From: Cryptomeria japonica | Taxonomy: Eukaryota; Streptophyta; Pinopsida; Cupressales; Cupressaceae | Assembly: GCF_030272615.1 (NCBI RefSeq) | Contig: NC_081405.1 | Location: forward strand, 309,225,374 to 309,289,373 | Direction of reading: 5' to 3' | Length of the DNA stretch: 64,000 nucleotides | Program-made: the position numbers and the translations under genes | Shown: positions 47,111 to 59,036 of the stretch, in pieces | How positions within the stretch are numbered: position 1 is the first letter of the stretch | Layout: each line of letters begins with the position of its first letter | The notes under the pieces: generated by a model | Told to the model about the DNA's origin: nothing | The model's database searches: none | The model's input: the letters and a program-made list of their open reading frames with translations, nothing else

Positions 47111-49689
47111 TTTGTGTTTCATAGATAAGGTCAAAGTGTTGTTTCATTAAAAAAGTCAATGCGAACGATCTTCCTCTTACATGGTATAATTTTAATGTGG
47201 AATGCTAATTTTAAATAAAAAAAGGTTCCTATGAGAAACTTGATCCCATGTGGTTAGGATGTACCACCGATAAAAATAATTATGATTTGAATAGAATGTA
47301 TTCCATTATTCTTTATGGTGAATCTGTTTGACTTAAAAATTCATTAAAATTTCTTGAATGATAATTTCTCTTAAAGAAGATTGCTAAAGACATGTAAATT
47401 ATCATCTATCCATCATTGATAGCCCATTCAAGTTTACATTGTCACTCTATATGTTTCTTGTTTTGATCTATTGGCTCTTTTGGTTTAGTATTCCACCTCT
47501 TGCCTAATAATTTTAATTTCCATTAACTATTACATTCATTTTTTTTTATCAAAAATGATTTAAATGGGAATTGCAATTGCTATTTTTATGTTTATGTATC
47601 TCCATGGTGTGTGTCTTTATTGATCTTCTCAATGATTTTAATAATTTTCTAGAGCAAAGAGATAATATAAATCCCATGCGGCTTTTGTTACTTGCACTTT
47701 TTTATTAAAATTATTTATTCACTTACTATTCCCATTTAACTATCACAAATGTCTTTTCTGTATTTTTATGATTACCTACCAACAACACTTTTACTTTTCA
47801 TACTACTAATATATGTTGTCGCATATATATTTTTATTTCTCATGAAGTGTCTAAGTTGCTAATACATATTGAAATATATCTTCTTGAATACGTTGGAAAG
47901 ATAGTGTATCATTGATTCATATCCCATCTCTCATGTTATCAACAATATAGTTTTCAAATGTTAGAAGTTAATAACACATAGCATGTATTAGCTTAGAAGA
48001 AACAAGAGATCTTAAAACATTGGTTATATGTAGAATAAAGATTCACTAATTAATAACATAATGCCAATAGGCACACTATTGAGATTCTCTAGACAAATAG
48101 AGATATATAAAAAAGAAATATATTTTGTGTTTTTTCTAAAAAAGGTCAAATTCAATCAATAGATAAAACCTAAAACCCTTCATCCAATAGTAATTCGCTT
48201 GATTAGAAAATAAGCTATATATACATTGCTTATAGTAGAAAATATATATACAACACATACTACAACTCAAACAAGATACTTCCTCTCTAACACAATTCTC
48301 TAATATAAAAGGTGTCAAACTATATGTCAATCTAAGTCATGTCGCTAATATGCTTTCTAATTAACCATGTCATCATTGATCAAACTAATTTGTCATTGCA
48401 ATGTTGAAATTTTTCAGTCAACTACTACTATTTTAAGCTTATCTTTGTTATTTAAGATGTTGAAGACAAACGAAATTATTTTTACAAAAGTAGAAACCCC
48501 AAGAAACTATGGTTTGTAAACTATGAGGTCCACATAAAATATCAATATTTATGCAATGTAGAAATTCTAGCAATGAAACCATATTCAATCATATTTTTGT
48601 TTGCTAAATTAAGGACAAAAACTTGATTTTGTTATTGATCCCTAACAAACAATTTATTTATACCACAACTATAATGTAATAGTTACATCAACATTCCTGC
48701 CCTTATTGCAGTGTTCTTGTAAATAAACCATTGAAATCTCAAGTTTCACCTAGCCAAGGTAAAGCCCCCTTAAAGATCGTATCACAAAATTTTCTTATTA
48801 TGATTAAAACATACCGATGTTAATTTCAACCAATGCTAAACTCATACACTTAAAAACCTTGTACATCCAAAGTTAAAACACATCCTTATAATGAAATCCA
48901 TGTAACTCCTCATAAACCCAAATAAATAAAATAGCCTCTTCTTTAAAAGACTGTACCTATTTATTTCAAAGTATTACCTATAGATTCTAATATTTTATCT
49001 TGGTAAAACACAAATTTCCTTCACAATTTTTTTTATCAGATAAATACACAAAGAAATGTGTCTCGCTATTCACCATAGCATAAAAAATGAAAGGAATGAC
49101 TATAAATAATTTATGAGGGACTTACACATTACTAACACTTGAATATTATGAATTCAGGTGTCATTGTAGCCAATTTGTCTTTCACCATATTATTTGTGGT
49201 TTCAAATTTTAAAATGTGATAAAAAATGTACATGACCTCCTTGAATTTTGATAAATTGAACACTATGTCTCACATCCACTACCACACCTAGATTGTCTTA
49301 CCACACATTGGCTACATACATTGATATGGACTTTGTCAAATAATGCTATCCTCCACAGTAACAAATGATTTAGGTCACACCTGTTGCCTTTGCACAATGG
49401 TTACAAATGATTATACAACTAGATTGCTCAAGCACATGACCTACATAATGAAGGAAGCATAGAATTATATATAAGTAATGAAGGTTTAGAGTATCTAAAA
49501 TATCCATCTAGCTCACACATGTGAAGTGACCCTTCCATAAATAACCATTTTTACAAGGAAACAAATATAGGACAATACCACTAACCAAAAAAATATCATC
49601 AATCACAACAATTAAAGATAAATAATAGCTAAGCTTAATCATAACATTTAACATTTTGAAATCATTTAATTCCTTCATGCCAAGGAGAG
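47111..49689. other. AT-rich intergenic DNA
   Basis: No coding, RNA or element signature was found in 2.6 kb. Short open frames (for example 48136-48330 and 49508-49702) have compositions typical of chance ORFs in AT-rich DNA. Confidence 0.5.
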
Positions 49690-49800
49690 TCATTAATATC
49701 ATCTATCCAAGACCACATTTGGGAAGCCATGTCAGCATCAAACCCTTCATCTAAATTTGAATTTGAAAAATGGTGGACCCTTTTTACCCCCTTTGTTTAA
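49690..49800 (-). other. Possible exon fragment
   Basis: The minus strand reads RVHHFSNSNLDEGFDADMAS then QMWSWIDDINDSPWHEGIK before a TGA. The acidic, Trp-containing composition looks like real protein and the stretch abuts the 3' end of the old LINE. No splice sites or family were recognised. It may be the tail of a gene hit by the LINE, or chance. Confidence 0.2.
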
Positions 49801-49846
49801 AATTCATTTTGATCATCATTGTATGTTTTATTAACAAAAGAAATAG

Positions 49847-49864
49847 GGTCCATAAGATAATGTT
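49847..49864. repeat. 18-bp target-site duplication, left copy
   Basis: GGTCCATAAGATAATGTT is present here and again at 52117-52134, flanking the younger LINE. Its length and the adjoining A-rich tail are typical of target-primed LINE insertion. Confidence 0.92.
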
Positions 49865-52116
49865 TTTGATAAGATAAACGGGTTTTACATGGACCCAAAA
49901 CCAAAATTTTTACAACAGTCGACCATCAACGAAACAAACATGAAACAACATCAAAACAAGGGAGCAACCCCGAGAAGACACAAAAACAAGGAAAACGCAA
50001 ACAAACAAGAAAAACAAAAGAGAAAGCTCTCAGTTAATGGAGAGCACTAGGTCCTTGTTCTTTTAAATGGAAATCCTATTAATTTCCTCCATCTCCTCCA
50101 TAATAAATCTAGAGGTACCCTTGATGCTACTTCTGCTTCTACTTCTGGAACAAGGTCCAGTGGTTTTGTCGTCTCTAGCAGCCATATCATCTCCTCCAAG
50201 ATCTTTAACCAGATTGCTGTGGTAGGATTTATAATTAGCAACAATGGCATTAATATTTTCAAGCCCCTCAATACTGTTGTTCATGGCTTCTTTACTTATA
50301 TCAACCAGATTCTAGAGATTTTTCTTAATCTCAGTCATGGATTGCTCCAACTTATCAATCTTTTGTTCGTGGTTTCATTTCATCACCTCAATGTCCTGGG
50401 AGAGTTTTTGTGTGATAATCATGAGTTTCTCAGGTTTGTTGGACCTAGGGGAAGCAGTGAAGATATAAATTCTCTTTAACCCCCATTTTGAGGGTATTGA
50501 TTTCATGCTCAACCCACTTCGAGTAGCTCTCCTGGCTTCTAGTAGCTTCCATAACCAGATTCATTAGGTCACCAGTCCTCTGATTCCCACTATTCTCTTC
50601 ATTGGCTATGGTCCCCTGTTTTTCTTTCTGGACATTGGTAGGAATGCCCAACTTAATCTCCTGGTCCGTAATATTCAGGCTATGGTCCTTAGGTGCCAAC
50701 TTTCTCTTTTTGGAGGGGGGCTCGGCCTTGAAGATTAATTTTTTGGTGGTTTTGTATTTGCTAGCCACCCATATGGGACGATTATTACTGCCAAACTTCC
50801 CAAAGGGTAGCCATCATTTCCCCTTCATTCATAGGTTCATATTCTAGGTCATCAACAATGACCCCACTTTCTTCCAGGTCCATTTTCGAGTCAGAGACAT
50901 CCTAGATATCTGTCTGCAAGCCAGTCTCAACAAGATGAGGCATAATTTTGAGGGATTTAGCATGCTCCATGATAAGGACAATAAGTACCTCATGGAGAAC
51001 AGGGTTGTTAGGGTTCTCCAAATTCTTTTCCAGACTATTTTTAAGGGAGGAGGCCAAATAGAAGGGAACAAAGATAATTTTACCATGCCTAAAATGATTT
51101 AAGATAGTGAAATGGTAGGAAAAGATGTTGGCATACCTTCCATCGCGAGTTATATATCTCATTATAAACTCAGCCATGTCAGCCTAGGCGACCATGAGAT
51201 CTTTTCTATTGTAACTGCCATCGGCCATCTTGGTGACTCTGGAGCACTCCATGTCCTTGTCAAAGAAGCTTGACAAGTCCTCTCCCCAATTTTCCTATCG
51301 CTATAGAATTTTCTGCCAGTTGTAGCCAAACTAGTGACTGTCGCCACCAAAGTTTCATCAATTTGCTAATCAGCGCCATAAGCCCTGAGACTCCCATTTT
51401 TCCATCCATTAACAAAGGCCTCCATAAACAAAGGAGAGGGGGCATGAAGACAGTCAAAGTAGGGGATGAGACCTCCATCATCGACTTCTTTTATATTTCT
51501 TTGTTCTTCTTCCATTTCTCGCAAGTAGAATGCTCCTATCTATTTTTATCCCCTCTCATTATGCTCTGGGTCACCGAACAAATGGGGCACACTAAGGAAG
51601 GCACCCACCAATCACAGAGAATGGCCCACATCCACAAAGTATCCAAAAAGTAGCAAAACCACACAATGAGGTAGCAAAACTAGTGCCGGAAGAGGTTTCT
51701 AGATCTTTGGTTAGGGAAAACCAAAAAGAGTCATTTCCCCATCAACTCAATAAAGTTATGATGAAAGATAATTGATTGACATAATGATCATTACATCCCA
51801 GATCACGCAGATTTTTAGGGAAAGCATCCCTACTACTCCACCAATTGGTTACCATGTATCCCAGTGCCAAATTAGCTAGTAGATCTACCACCTTATTGCC
51901 TTCCTGGTATATGTGCGAGATTTTAAAATCTGCCAACTCATTAATTATATTTCAGCAATCCTTGATTAGGCTAGCAATCATCCAACTAGGTTCTATACAC
52001 CCACTCAAACAACTGACAGTGTTTAGCGAGTCAGACTCCAGCCAGACTTTAGTAAAGCCTTCTTTTTTGGCCATGTGTAACCCACTGTGGGCAGCATTGG
52101 CTTCCGCATAGTGTTT
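49865..52116 (-). mobile_element. 5'-truncated LINE, copy 3, nested in an older LINE
   Basis: 2252 bp, minus orientation, flanked by the 18-bp duplication. It starts within RNase H (52111-51742: FKISHIYQEGNKVVDLLANL preceded by LES-DSLNTVS-type sequence). It carries the whole ORF3 and ends with GGTTTT-GGGTCCATGT-AAAACC (49881-49902), CGTTTATCTTATCAAAA and the duplication. The short A-rich tail and truncation in ORF2 are typical of LINE insertion. It is the best-preserved ORF3 copy at the 3' side. Confidence 0.88.
50063..51560 (-). pseudogene. LINE third ORF (ORF3), copy 3
   Basis: Homologous to 15605-16989. The N-terminal block has EKWKKNKE and, across frameshifts, an LHA-like stretch then AFVNGWKNGSLRAYGAD and IDETLVATVTSLATTGRKFY (51270-51480). 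The middle block is SYNRKDL, MAEFIMRYITRDGRYANIFS, YHFTILNHFRH and PFYLASSLKNSL (51177-51000). Then come an acidic stretch and a Lys-rich piece (about 50768-50690, TTKKLIFKAEPPSKKRKLAP). The C-terminus is MNNSIEGLENINAIVANYKS, KTTGPCSRSRSRSS and SRFIMEEMEEINRIS (50284-50063). There are several shifts and stops. The KKRK run could be a nuclear signal. I do not recognise the family. Confidence 0.6.
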
Positions 52117-52134
52117 GGTCCATAAGATAATGTT
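52117..52134. repeat. 18-bp target-site duplication, right copy
   Basis: Identical to 49847-49864. Confidence 0.92.
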
Positions 52135-55100
52135 GATTCATCTCTAGAGAGAGAATTCCTTTAAGGTTGGTAGAACACTAAGAAAACATAAGGAAGGTCC
52201 AATCAGCGTACGTAAGGCCATGATTGGCCAAATTGTCTGCCACCCTATTTCCTTCCTAAAAGACTTGATGAACTTTAGATTGAGGGAAGCTCTGGCTTAA
52301 TTATTTAATGTATTTCATAATATTTTTAATTTCCTAGTGGCAATTCAATTTATTTCTTAAGCTATCCACAATGAATTTGGAATCCCCTTCAATTATAATT
52401 TTTTAATAATTCTTCTCTTTAAGTCTTTTGCCACCTTGCCAAGCAACAAAATTTTTTGCCCAATTATTGGAACCCCTACCACACAATATCCCTTAATAAG
52501 AGCTCCCTTACTATCTATAAGAACACCCCCGACACAAGAGGTCCCCAGATATACTCTAGAAAAACCATCAAAGTTTCATTCTACCCACCCTTCCTATGGA
52601 GGGGACCATTTGCAATCCTTTCTTAGGGTCAACATACTCTAGTTAATCTTTATCATATTATCATTGGTCCCCCAAATCTATTTAACTTTAAGATCTTGAA
52701 AACTAAGCATACTTTTTAGTAGCTTGCAGGAAGTAGCATTCACATTTTCCTTCATTTGTTGTTTGATAACCGAGAATAATGTATTATTGTTCCTAGCCAG
52801 TTACTTGAAGCTTTGGTTGTTGTGATCTTTACAAATATTTTAAACCATAAAGGGAGGAATTGGAGACAAAAAATTGTGGATAATTAGGTGATTGAAAGGG
52901 AAATGACCCAAATGCTCCATTAGACCTCTTATATGCTCAGGAAGGAGCCAAGAGATCAATAAACTAGTAAAAACCTAGACCATACATCTCTAGCATATTG
53001 ACAATTTAAGAAAAATATGCGTAGTGTTCTTCAATTCCTTGTAGAAAAGAAAGCACCTATTAGCAAATGAAAATTCCCTTTTTGTCTAGATTATCTATGG
53101 TTAAAATATTATTGTGAGCAGTGACCCATAAGAAGTAATTAATTTAGGGGATAAGGCTATTCACCCAAATACCATTCTAATTAAAATTATCACTCACCAA
53201 GTCCTTCATGGCATCCTCCCTATTTATAGAAAAGAAGGAACAAACCGCAAGATAAGACTATAGTAAGGTAGCCTCATGTTCTAATTTCTTAAGATCGAAG
53301 TCAAGAATACCATTGATATCTCCTAGCCGATTCCTAAAATTGTTCCATCTCTAATGGTTTCTTTTCCAACAAAGGTAATTATGTAGTTCAAGGTGATATT
53401 TTTATGAATTAGGAAATCAATAATCAGATTGAAATAGTAAGTAGTAGATAGGTTCACTTCCTTAAACCGTAAATCCTCCAGAAATCTAGTATTTCTTCCA
53501 TCTCAACAATTATTTTACCCCCCTTTTTTATACATTTCTTATTTTCAATATATTATTCCAAATATAAGATCATAAAGGTAAGCCAGTGTCATAAAACATA
53601 TTATCACAAGGGGCACTACTTAGGTATTTGACACAAATAATTTTGACCGAATCCTTATCCCCTTTTATAATCTACTCTCCAATTTTGGATAAAGGAGCCT
53701 AGTTAAAAGGTCTAATTTTCTTGATCCCTAGACCACCAAATAATTTACTCTTGTAGACTCTATCCCATGCCACCAAGGTATGCATGAATTTTCTATAGTT
53801 CGAGTCTACAGAAACCTTCTCTATCTTTTTTTAATTTTAGCAACAACACCACCAAAATTTTTGAATAAAGAGATATAATAAACTGGGATATTTACAGAGA
53901 AGATTTAACAAATTGAACTTTGCCTACTAGGCTTAATTATTTTCTTTTCCACACCATAAGCTTTTTTTAATATCTCTCAATTAAATTATTCTAGAAGTTA
54001 TTAGTAGGAAATTTTGAAATAAAAAAAAGGCCCAAGTTAGAGTGTTGGAAAGAAGAAATGCTACATCGAAGAATCATGGTGGCGTTTACTTGTAAGGAGG
54101 GCGGGATATTGAAGAAATATATTCTTCTTTTGTTATAATTGATATGCTATCAAGATAGCTGAGCATAATTATTCATGATCTCCTACCATCCTTTACCTTC
54201 TAAAACATAAGCCTCATCAAAGATAACAGTTTCATCTGCAAACTACTCATGGGTAATAGGAGGAAAATGGGAGATATTTTTAACACCCTTGAGCCAATTT
54301 TGATCTCTATATCTCTAAATGTTTCTTCCCAAATATTTAACATCAATAATAAAAATGTAAGGTGAAAGGGGTCCACCTTGTCGAATCTCTTTACCATAAG
54401 AGAAATAGCCTTTTCTAAAGCCATTAACCAACACTAAGCACATAAGAGTGGTAACACACTCATTAATCATCCTAAAAAATCTACCTTTAAAGCCAAACTT
54501 TTTTAGGACCTCAAAGATGAAATTTCAGGATACACTATCATAAGCTTTGGAATATCAAGTTTAAGGGTCATGTCAACCTTCTTGCTATATTTGATAGAAT
54601 GGGCCATTGCACGAGTAGTTATAACAACATCCAAGATATATTTTTCTTTAAGAAAACCTCTCTAGTTATCAAAAATTATGTTATGCAAAATATATTTAAG
54701 CCTATTAACCAAGATCTTAGACACGATTTTTTAATGTGTGTTACAAACTTTGATAGCCATGAAATATTTAAAAGAAACATTATCATACTTGAGGATTAAA
54801 GTAATAAAAATAAAATTAACCTATTTACTTGGACTTTTCCAATTCTTAATAAGTCTCTTGGTGCATTGTATATATCCATCCCAAGCACATCCCAAAATTC
54901 TTGAAGAAAAGGAGGTGGGAAACCATCTGGACAAAGGGCTTTATAGGCTTTGAATGAAAAAACTACCTCCTTAACTTCTCGAAGGGAAAATTTTGAAGTC
55001 AACCATTCTAGGTCAAGAGTGGAAATCACCTCAGGGATAACATCCAACATACCCCAAGAATCCCTGGGACAATTGTGACCATTACTTTGCAAATCAAGAA

Positions 55101-56060
55101 AAAAGGAAACAACCATCTTTGCTACTTGACATCATCCTCTATATGAGTGTTGTCCTCCTTTTGAAGACTTCTTATCTTATTTCTACTTCTATGCTTCATA
55201 GCAGAATAATGAAAAAAATTGGTATTTCTATCACCCTCAATAAGCCATTGCGCAAAGAATTTTGTTTCCAAAAGACTTCTTGTGTATTCAGTTTGACCCA
55301 TTGATCTCTAAGGGATTTATCCTCCATACTATATTCCAAATCAATCTAGACTAACTCAAATTTATCCTGAAGTGATTTTATTTTTTAGGCAATAGATTTC
55401 TTTTGATCAAAGATGTTACTAAAGGAAAATTTATTCCATACTTTCACAATATCTAATATTATTTTTTAACTTCTACATCATACAAAACATTAAAGTCCCA
55501 TCAATAGGAGTATTCCACCACTAAACCACTAAATTTCTAAGTTTTAGGTGTTGAGTCTGCACAATCTCATATCTGAAAGGCAATTGACCTTTCTTTAAAC
55601 CATCCTCCCAAAAGAGAATAATAGGATTGTAGTCAGACCTCATTTTCGGAAGGGCTTTTAGAGAAAGAGGATCCACATTATCCCAATAGAAAGAAACAAG
55701 AAACCTCTCTAATATTACTATGATTAAATTATTACCTTGCTTCCTATCAGACTAGGTAAATTGAGAACCTTGTAAACCAAGTCAGTGATTAAGCTGGCCA
55801 AGTTACTCATTCTTTCACAAGAGTCATTAGAACCTTTGATTTTCTCTAAAGGGTATAGAGGTGAATTAAAATCTCCACCAAACATTCAAAGATCAATCAG
55901 ACCACTCAGAATAAGGGAATCCAAGGAAGTCCAAAGAGCAGCCCTAGGAGATCTAACATTTGGAGCATATATATTTTTAAGATTCCACCTTTGTCTCGTC
56001 TCCAAATTTTGCATCTTCAATGTTACAAAAAACAAATATCTAAAATTATGTTGAATAAGT
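52135..56060 (-). pseudogene. Older LINE ORF2 (endonuclease, RT, RNase H)
   Basis: A minus-strand ORF2 with many stops. Endonuclease: NIYAPNVRSPRAALW, GGDFNSPLYPLEK (55864-55878) and MRSDYNPIIL (about 55620-55645, Asp-Tyr where Asp-His is usual). Linker: IEGDRNTNFFHYSAMKHRSR (about 55180-55240). RT: ALCPDGFPPPFLQEFW (about 54900-54945) and the catalytic block FADETVIFDEA (54210-54242, Glu for the second Asp). RNase H lies at about 52140-52420 (VIEGDSK, QVF-EGNRVADNLANHGL). It is 5'-truncated within the endonuclease. It continues past the nested LINE to about 49810 and ends soon after RNase H without ORF3, so it belongs to a different LINE type from copies 1-3. Confidence 0.8.
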
Positions 56061-56369
56061 GTGATACTTAGCTATGGTATATGTAGTAGGATTCTTAGGG
56101 TTCTTCTAGCTAGATAGTTCATTGTGCTTACATTTGAAGATAACTAATGTTACTTCTCTTTTGGCGAATAAAGTGTTATTTCCTCTTCAATAATAATGTT
56201 ACAAAAAAAATTTACTAAATAAATTCTTGTGATAATTCTCCAAAATTTTGTTGATGGTTTAATAAGTTACACAACTTTGGCCGATTAGAAAGGGAATAAA
56301 TTCTATAAGTTCCTATTATGCACCCTATTATAGTACTAGAAAAAAATATTTTTCTTAGTGAATACAAAA
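56061..56369. other. Short AT-rich spacer
   Basis: No feature seen between the old LINE and the retroposon. Confidence 0.5.
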
Positions 56370-56383
56370 AATATAGAAATTAT
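56370..56383. repeat. 14-bp target-site duplication, left copy
   Basis: AATATAGAAATTAT occurs here and at 58251-58264, bracketing the retroposon. Confidence 0.88.
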
Positions 56384-58250
56384 AAAGCAGGAATAAGATG
56401 CGGGAAGAGGGAAGTGTCACTAGAGCTAGGGTTTTTCAGGAGTAGTCGATGGTAGAGAAGATGCAACAGAGGAAGGAGATGATGGAGATGGAGAGATGGT
56501 CGATCCTGGTGGGCTTGGGGTCTTGGTGGAGGTCAACCTTTTTGCTAGTGTTGTGGACGCTTTGGTTTTTTCTCTAGGCGTTGGGAGGGATGTGTCCCGA
56601 CTCTGCTCCCCATTTCCTTATTTGGCTGATAGCAGAATATTTTTCCCATCGGTGCTTTCCATTATGGGCATTGTGGGCACAATTGAGAGTGTGGATGGTG
56701 TTGGGGCTCTTTTCCCTTACCCCAATGCTACTCTTCCTTTTTCTGTTGGAAATAGAGGCCATTGGAGATGCAGGTGGTTGGATCTGTATTTGGGTCAAGC
56801 TTTGTCCTAGATCTGGTTGGCACATGAGGAGGAGATCCTTTTGCTGGTTGTATTGCTTCACAAGAAAGTTTTGGTGGTGGCTACAGTGGCTTTGTCCATA
56901 GTCTGTGCTCTCTTGGTTGTGCCTTGGTGTGAGGGGGATGTTTGGGATCTGGGTGGAAGTTTAGTTTTTTGGGAGTCCTTTCTCCCCACGGGTTGTGTTT
57001 TGGCCTTTGGGGATGATCTGGTGTGGCTGGAAAACTCTATCTTGGAGGTCCCTACATCTTTTTGGTGTGATATTTCTGAGTTTTCTCTTGCAGATTGTGA
57101 GTGCTTTTATGGATCTATTCTTTTCAGGAGATTCTCTATTGTTTCATTGGTTGTCTTTCTTCCTTTTATCTTTGTCTATCTTATTGAGGTGGACCACTCT
57201 TCTATAGAGGGGAAGAGCTTTGGGCAGAGTTTGGTGGGATGGCTCCTGATGGGGGTATTGGATACCTTTCTATTTGATGTTGCATGTGCTCTTGTGATTG
57301 TCTCTTTGCTGATGGGTTTCTTTCCCTCTTCTCCTTTAGAGGTGGATACTTTGGTGAAACTTATTGGCATAGAGTCCTTCTGGTACTAGCCTCTATTTAT
57401 GTTCAAGGTTTTGGGAGTCTTTTCAAAACCCTTCTTTCCAGCTAAGCATGATGTGAATATTTATTGGTTGCTGGTCTTTGTTTTGGGGTTGTCTACTTTG
57501 TTTTCCCTATGTTTGGTCTCTTTCCTTCTAGGTCCTATTGAGGTGGAGAGGTGTCATGTTGGAAGGCGAGTGCTGATCAGATGTTGGGTGGTGATGGGTG
57601 CCCTCCTACTGGTTATGGGAGGCACTTTAAAACCCACTGTGAAGGTTCGAGAAGGCTTTCAAAATCCCCCTCTTGGCTATTCTTTTTTATTTATTTTATT
57701 GATGTGTGGTTCAGGTTGGGAGCCTTGTAAAACCCACAAGCAGGCTGGATGCTAGTAGTTTTCAAGGGCCCAGCCTGACCACTTGCTCTTTTGGTTTTTT
57801 ATTAAGGATAGGTTTTGTTTTTTGCAACCTGAGATCTATATTGCAGGTTAAAGGAGCCTGGGAAAACCCTTCTCTCCTGGTTTTGGGGGCCAATTCAAAA
57901 CCCAGGTTGTTGGTTAGGGGAGCCGTTCAAAATCCTCTAAGTCTTGAGCCTAAATGTATGGCTACCTGTTCTAGTCTACTGTCTTTGAAATTTATGGGTG
58001 CTTGGTAAACCCATGTTGTCAGTCAAAGGTTAAGGAAGCTTTAGTAAAACCCTTATGTTTGTTCTAGAGGCTAGTCTTTTTTAGTCTCGACTGTGGTTGG
58101 GTTGTTGGTTTTCTGATGATTAATCCTCTATGTAGCATTATTTTTTTGGGTTCCAGATCCTAGTAAAATCTGAGGGTTTTGTGTCCCTTCAAAACCTGTT
58201 GTATGGGGTTTTAGGTCCCCTCTAAATTTGTTTATCCTTAATCAAAAACA
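56384..58250 (+). mobile_element. Non-autonomous retroposon with a LINE-like 3' end
   Basis: 1867 bp between two copies of AATATAGAAATTAT. The start is purine-rich (AAAGCAGGAATAAGATGCGG). The body is unusually rich in G and T on the plus strand. The 3' third holds about 12 copies of a GGGAGCC-TTCAAAACCC motif. The end is TTTATCCTTAATCAAAAAC, like the ends of the LINE copies at 17.1 and 49.9 kb. It has no RT, endonuclease or RNase H. Open frames of 104, 190 and 118 codons lie in the body (56496-57755), but G/T-rich DNA has few stops by composition. The 190-codon frame is hydrophobic. It is read as a parasite of the local LINE family; it could instead be a heavily rearranged LINE derivative. 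Confidence 0.75.
57408..58231 (+). repeat. Array of about 12 degenerate LINE 3'-end motifs
   Basis: Motif copies GG(A/G)(G)CC-N-TTCAAAACCC begin near 57413, 57617, 57649, 57717, 57853, 57885, 57917, 57996, 58032, 58154, 58181 and 58212. Six of the steps are 27-36 bases, several exactly 32. Several can fold as the LINE terminal hairpin: 57408-57430 (GGTTTTG/CAAAACC), 57879-57900 (GGTTTTG/CAAAACC within CCTGG...CCAGG), 57994-58014 (ATGGGT/ACCCAT) and 58175-58196 (GGTTTT/AAAACC). Confidence 0.7.
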
Positions 58251-58264
58251 AATATAGAAATTAT
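58251..58264. repeat. 14-bp target-site duplication, right copy
   Basis: AATATAGAAATTAT, identical to 56370-56383. Confidence 0.88.
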
Positions 58265-59036
58265 TTTATGTAAATTTTGAGAAAATTCTTGAACTTTTTT
58301 TTTGTTGTTAGTGAGTGGCTAGTACTATTTGTGGAAGAAACTAGAAATTTTTTAAATGTTGTGGCTCAAGAAGTGACTTACCAAAGTAAAAAAGAAATAG
58401 GAAAAAAATATTTGTGAAATATTATCAGGGTAAATAGGAGAGTGTCACTAGTACAATTTGTCTAAAAGAGTAGGAGAAAAGAATTTGTGAAATATTATCA
58501 TTATGAAATTGCAAATACTTGAAATATAATCAATATAAGTTTAAGCATAATAACCAAAATCTATAATTAATTTGCGTATATCAAATTCTCCACCGCATTT
58601 AACAAACTTGTACAAAAGATGAAAAGAAATATGGCAAGCCAATGAAATGTAATGTGAAAGTGCTACTCACCCATCCATAAAAATAGAATAAAATAAAATA
58701 TTACTTTCTATTAATATTTCAACTAAAACAAACTTTTGTAATTAAAGAATATAAATTTAATTGGAATTTAGAGAGAAAAAATAAGGATAAACTTATATAA
58801 TAAAGAAGAAGAAAAGACCCCAAAAGGAAAAAAAGGGACCAAACAATCATATTTTATATTATTTTTTATTGCACACGTGAACCAATCACTTCTTAATACA
58901 GCATTCCAAATATTTATTTAGGATATGTAATGCGACATATTTTGGAGGCAAGTGCAAGAAGAGATAAATACATTCGATCTTACTTCTTGAATTTATTTAT
59001 TTTAGACGCCACCAAGTTAAGCAGCTGTTATAATGA
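58265..59036 (-). other. 3' flank of the expansin-like B gene
   Basis: AT-rich and non-coding. Minus-strand AATAAA signals lie at 58992-58997 and 58996-59001, about 40 bases past the stop codon, a suitable place for polyadenylation. The part from about 58690 resembles 17990-18353 and 46780-46965. Confidence 0.55.

Noticed and set aside
56496-56810. 104-codon plus frame at the retroposon start
   Set aside because: Open in a G/T-rich region where several frames are open by composition. No motif.
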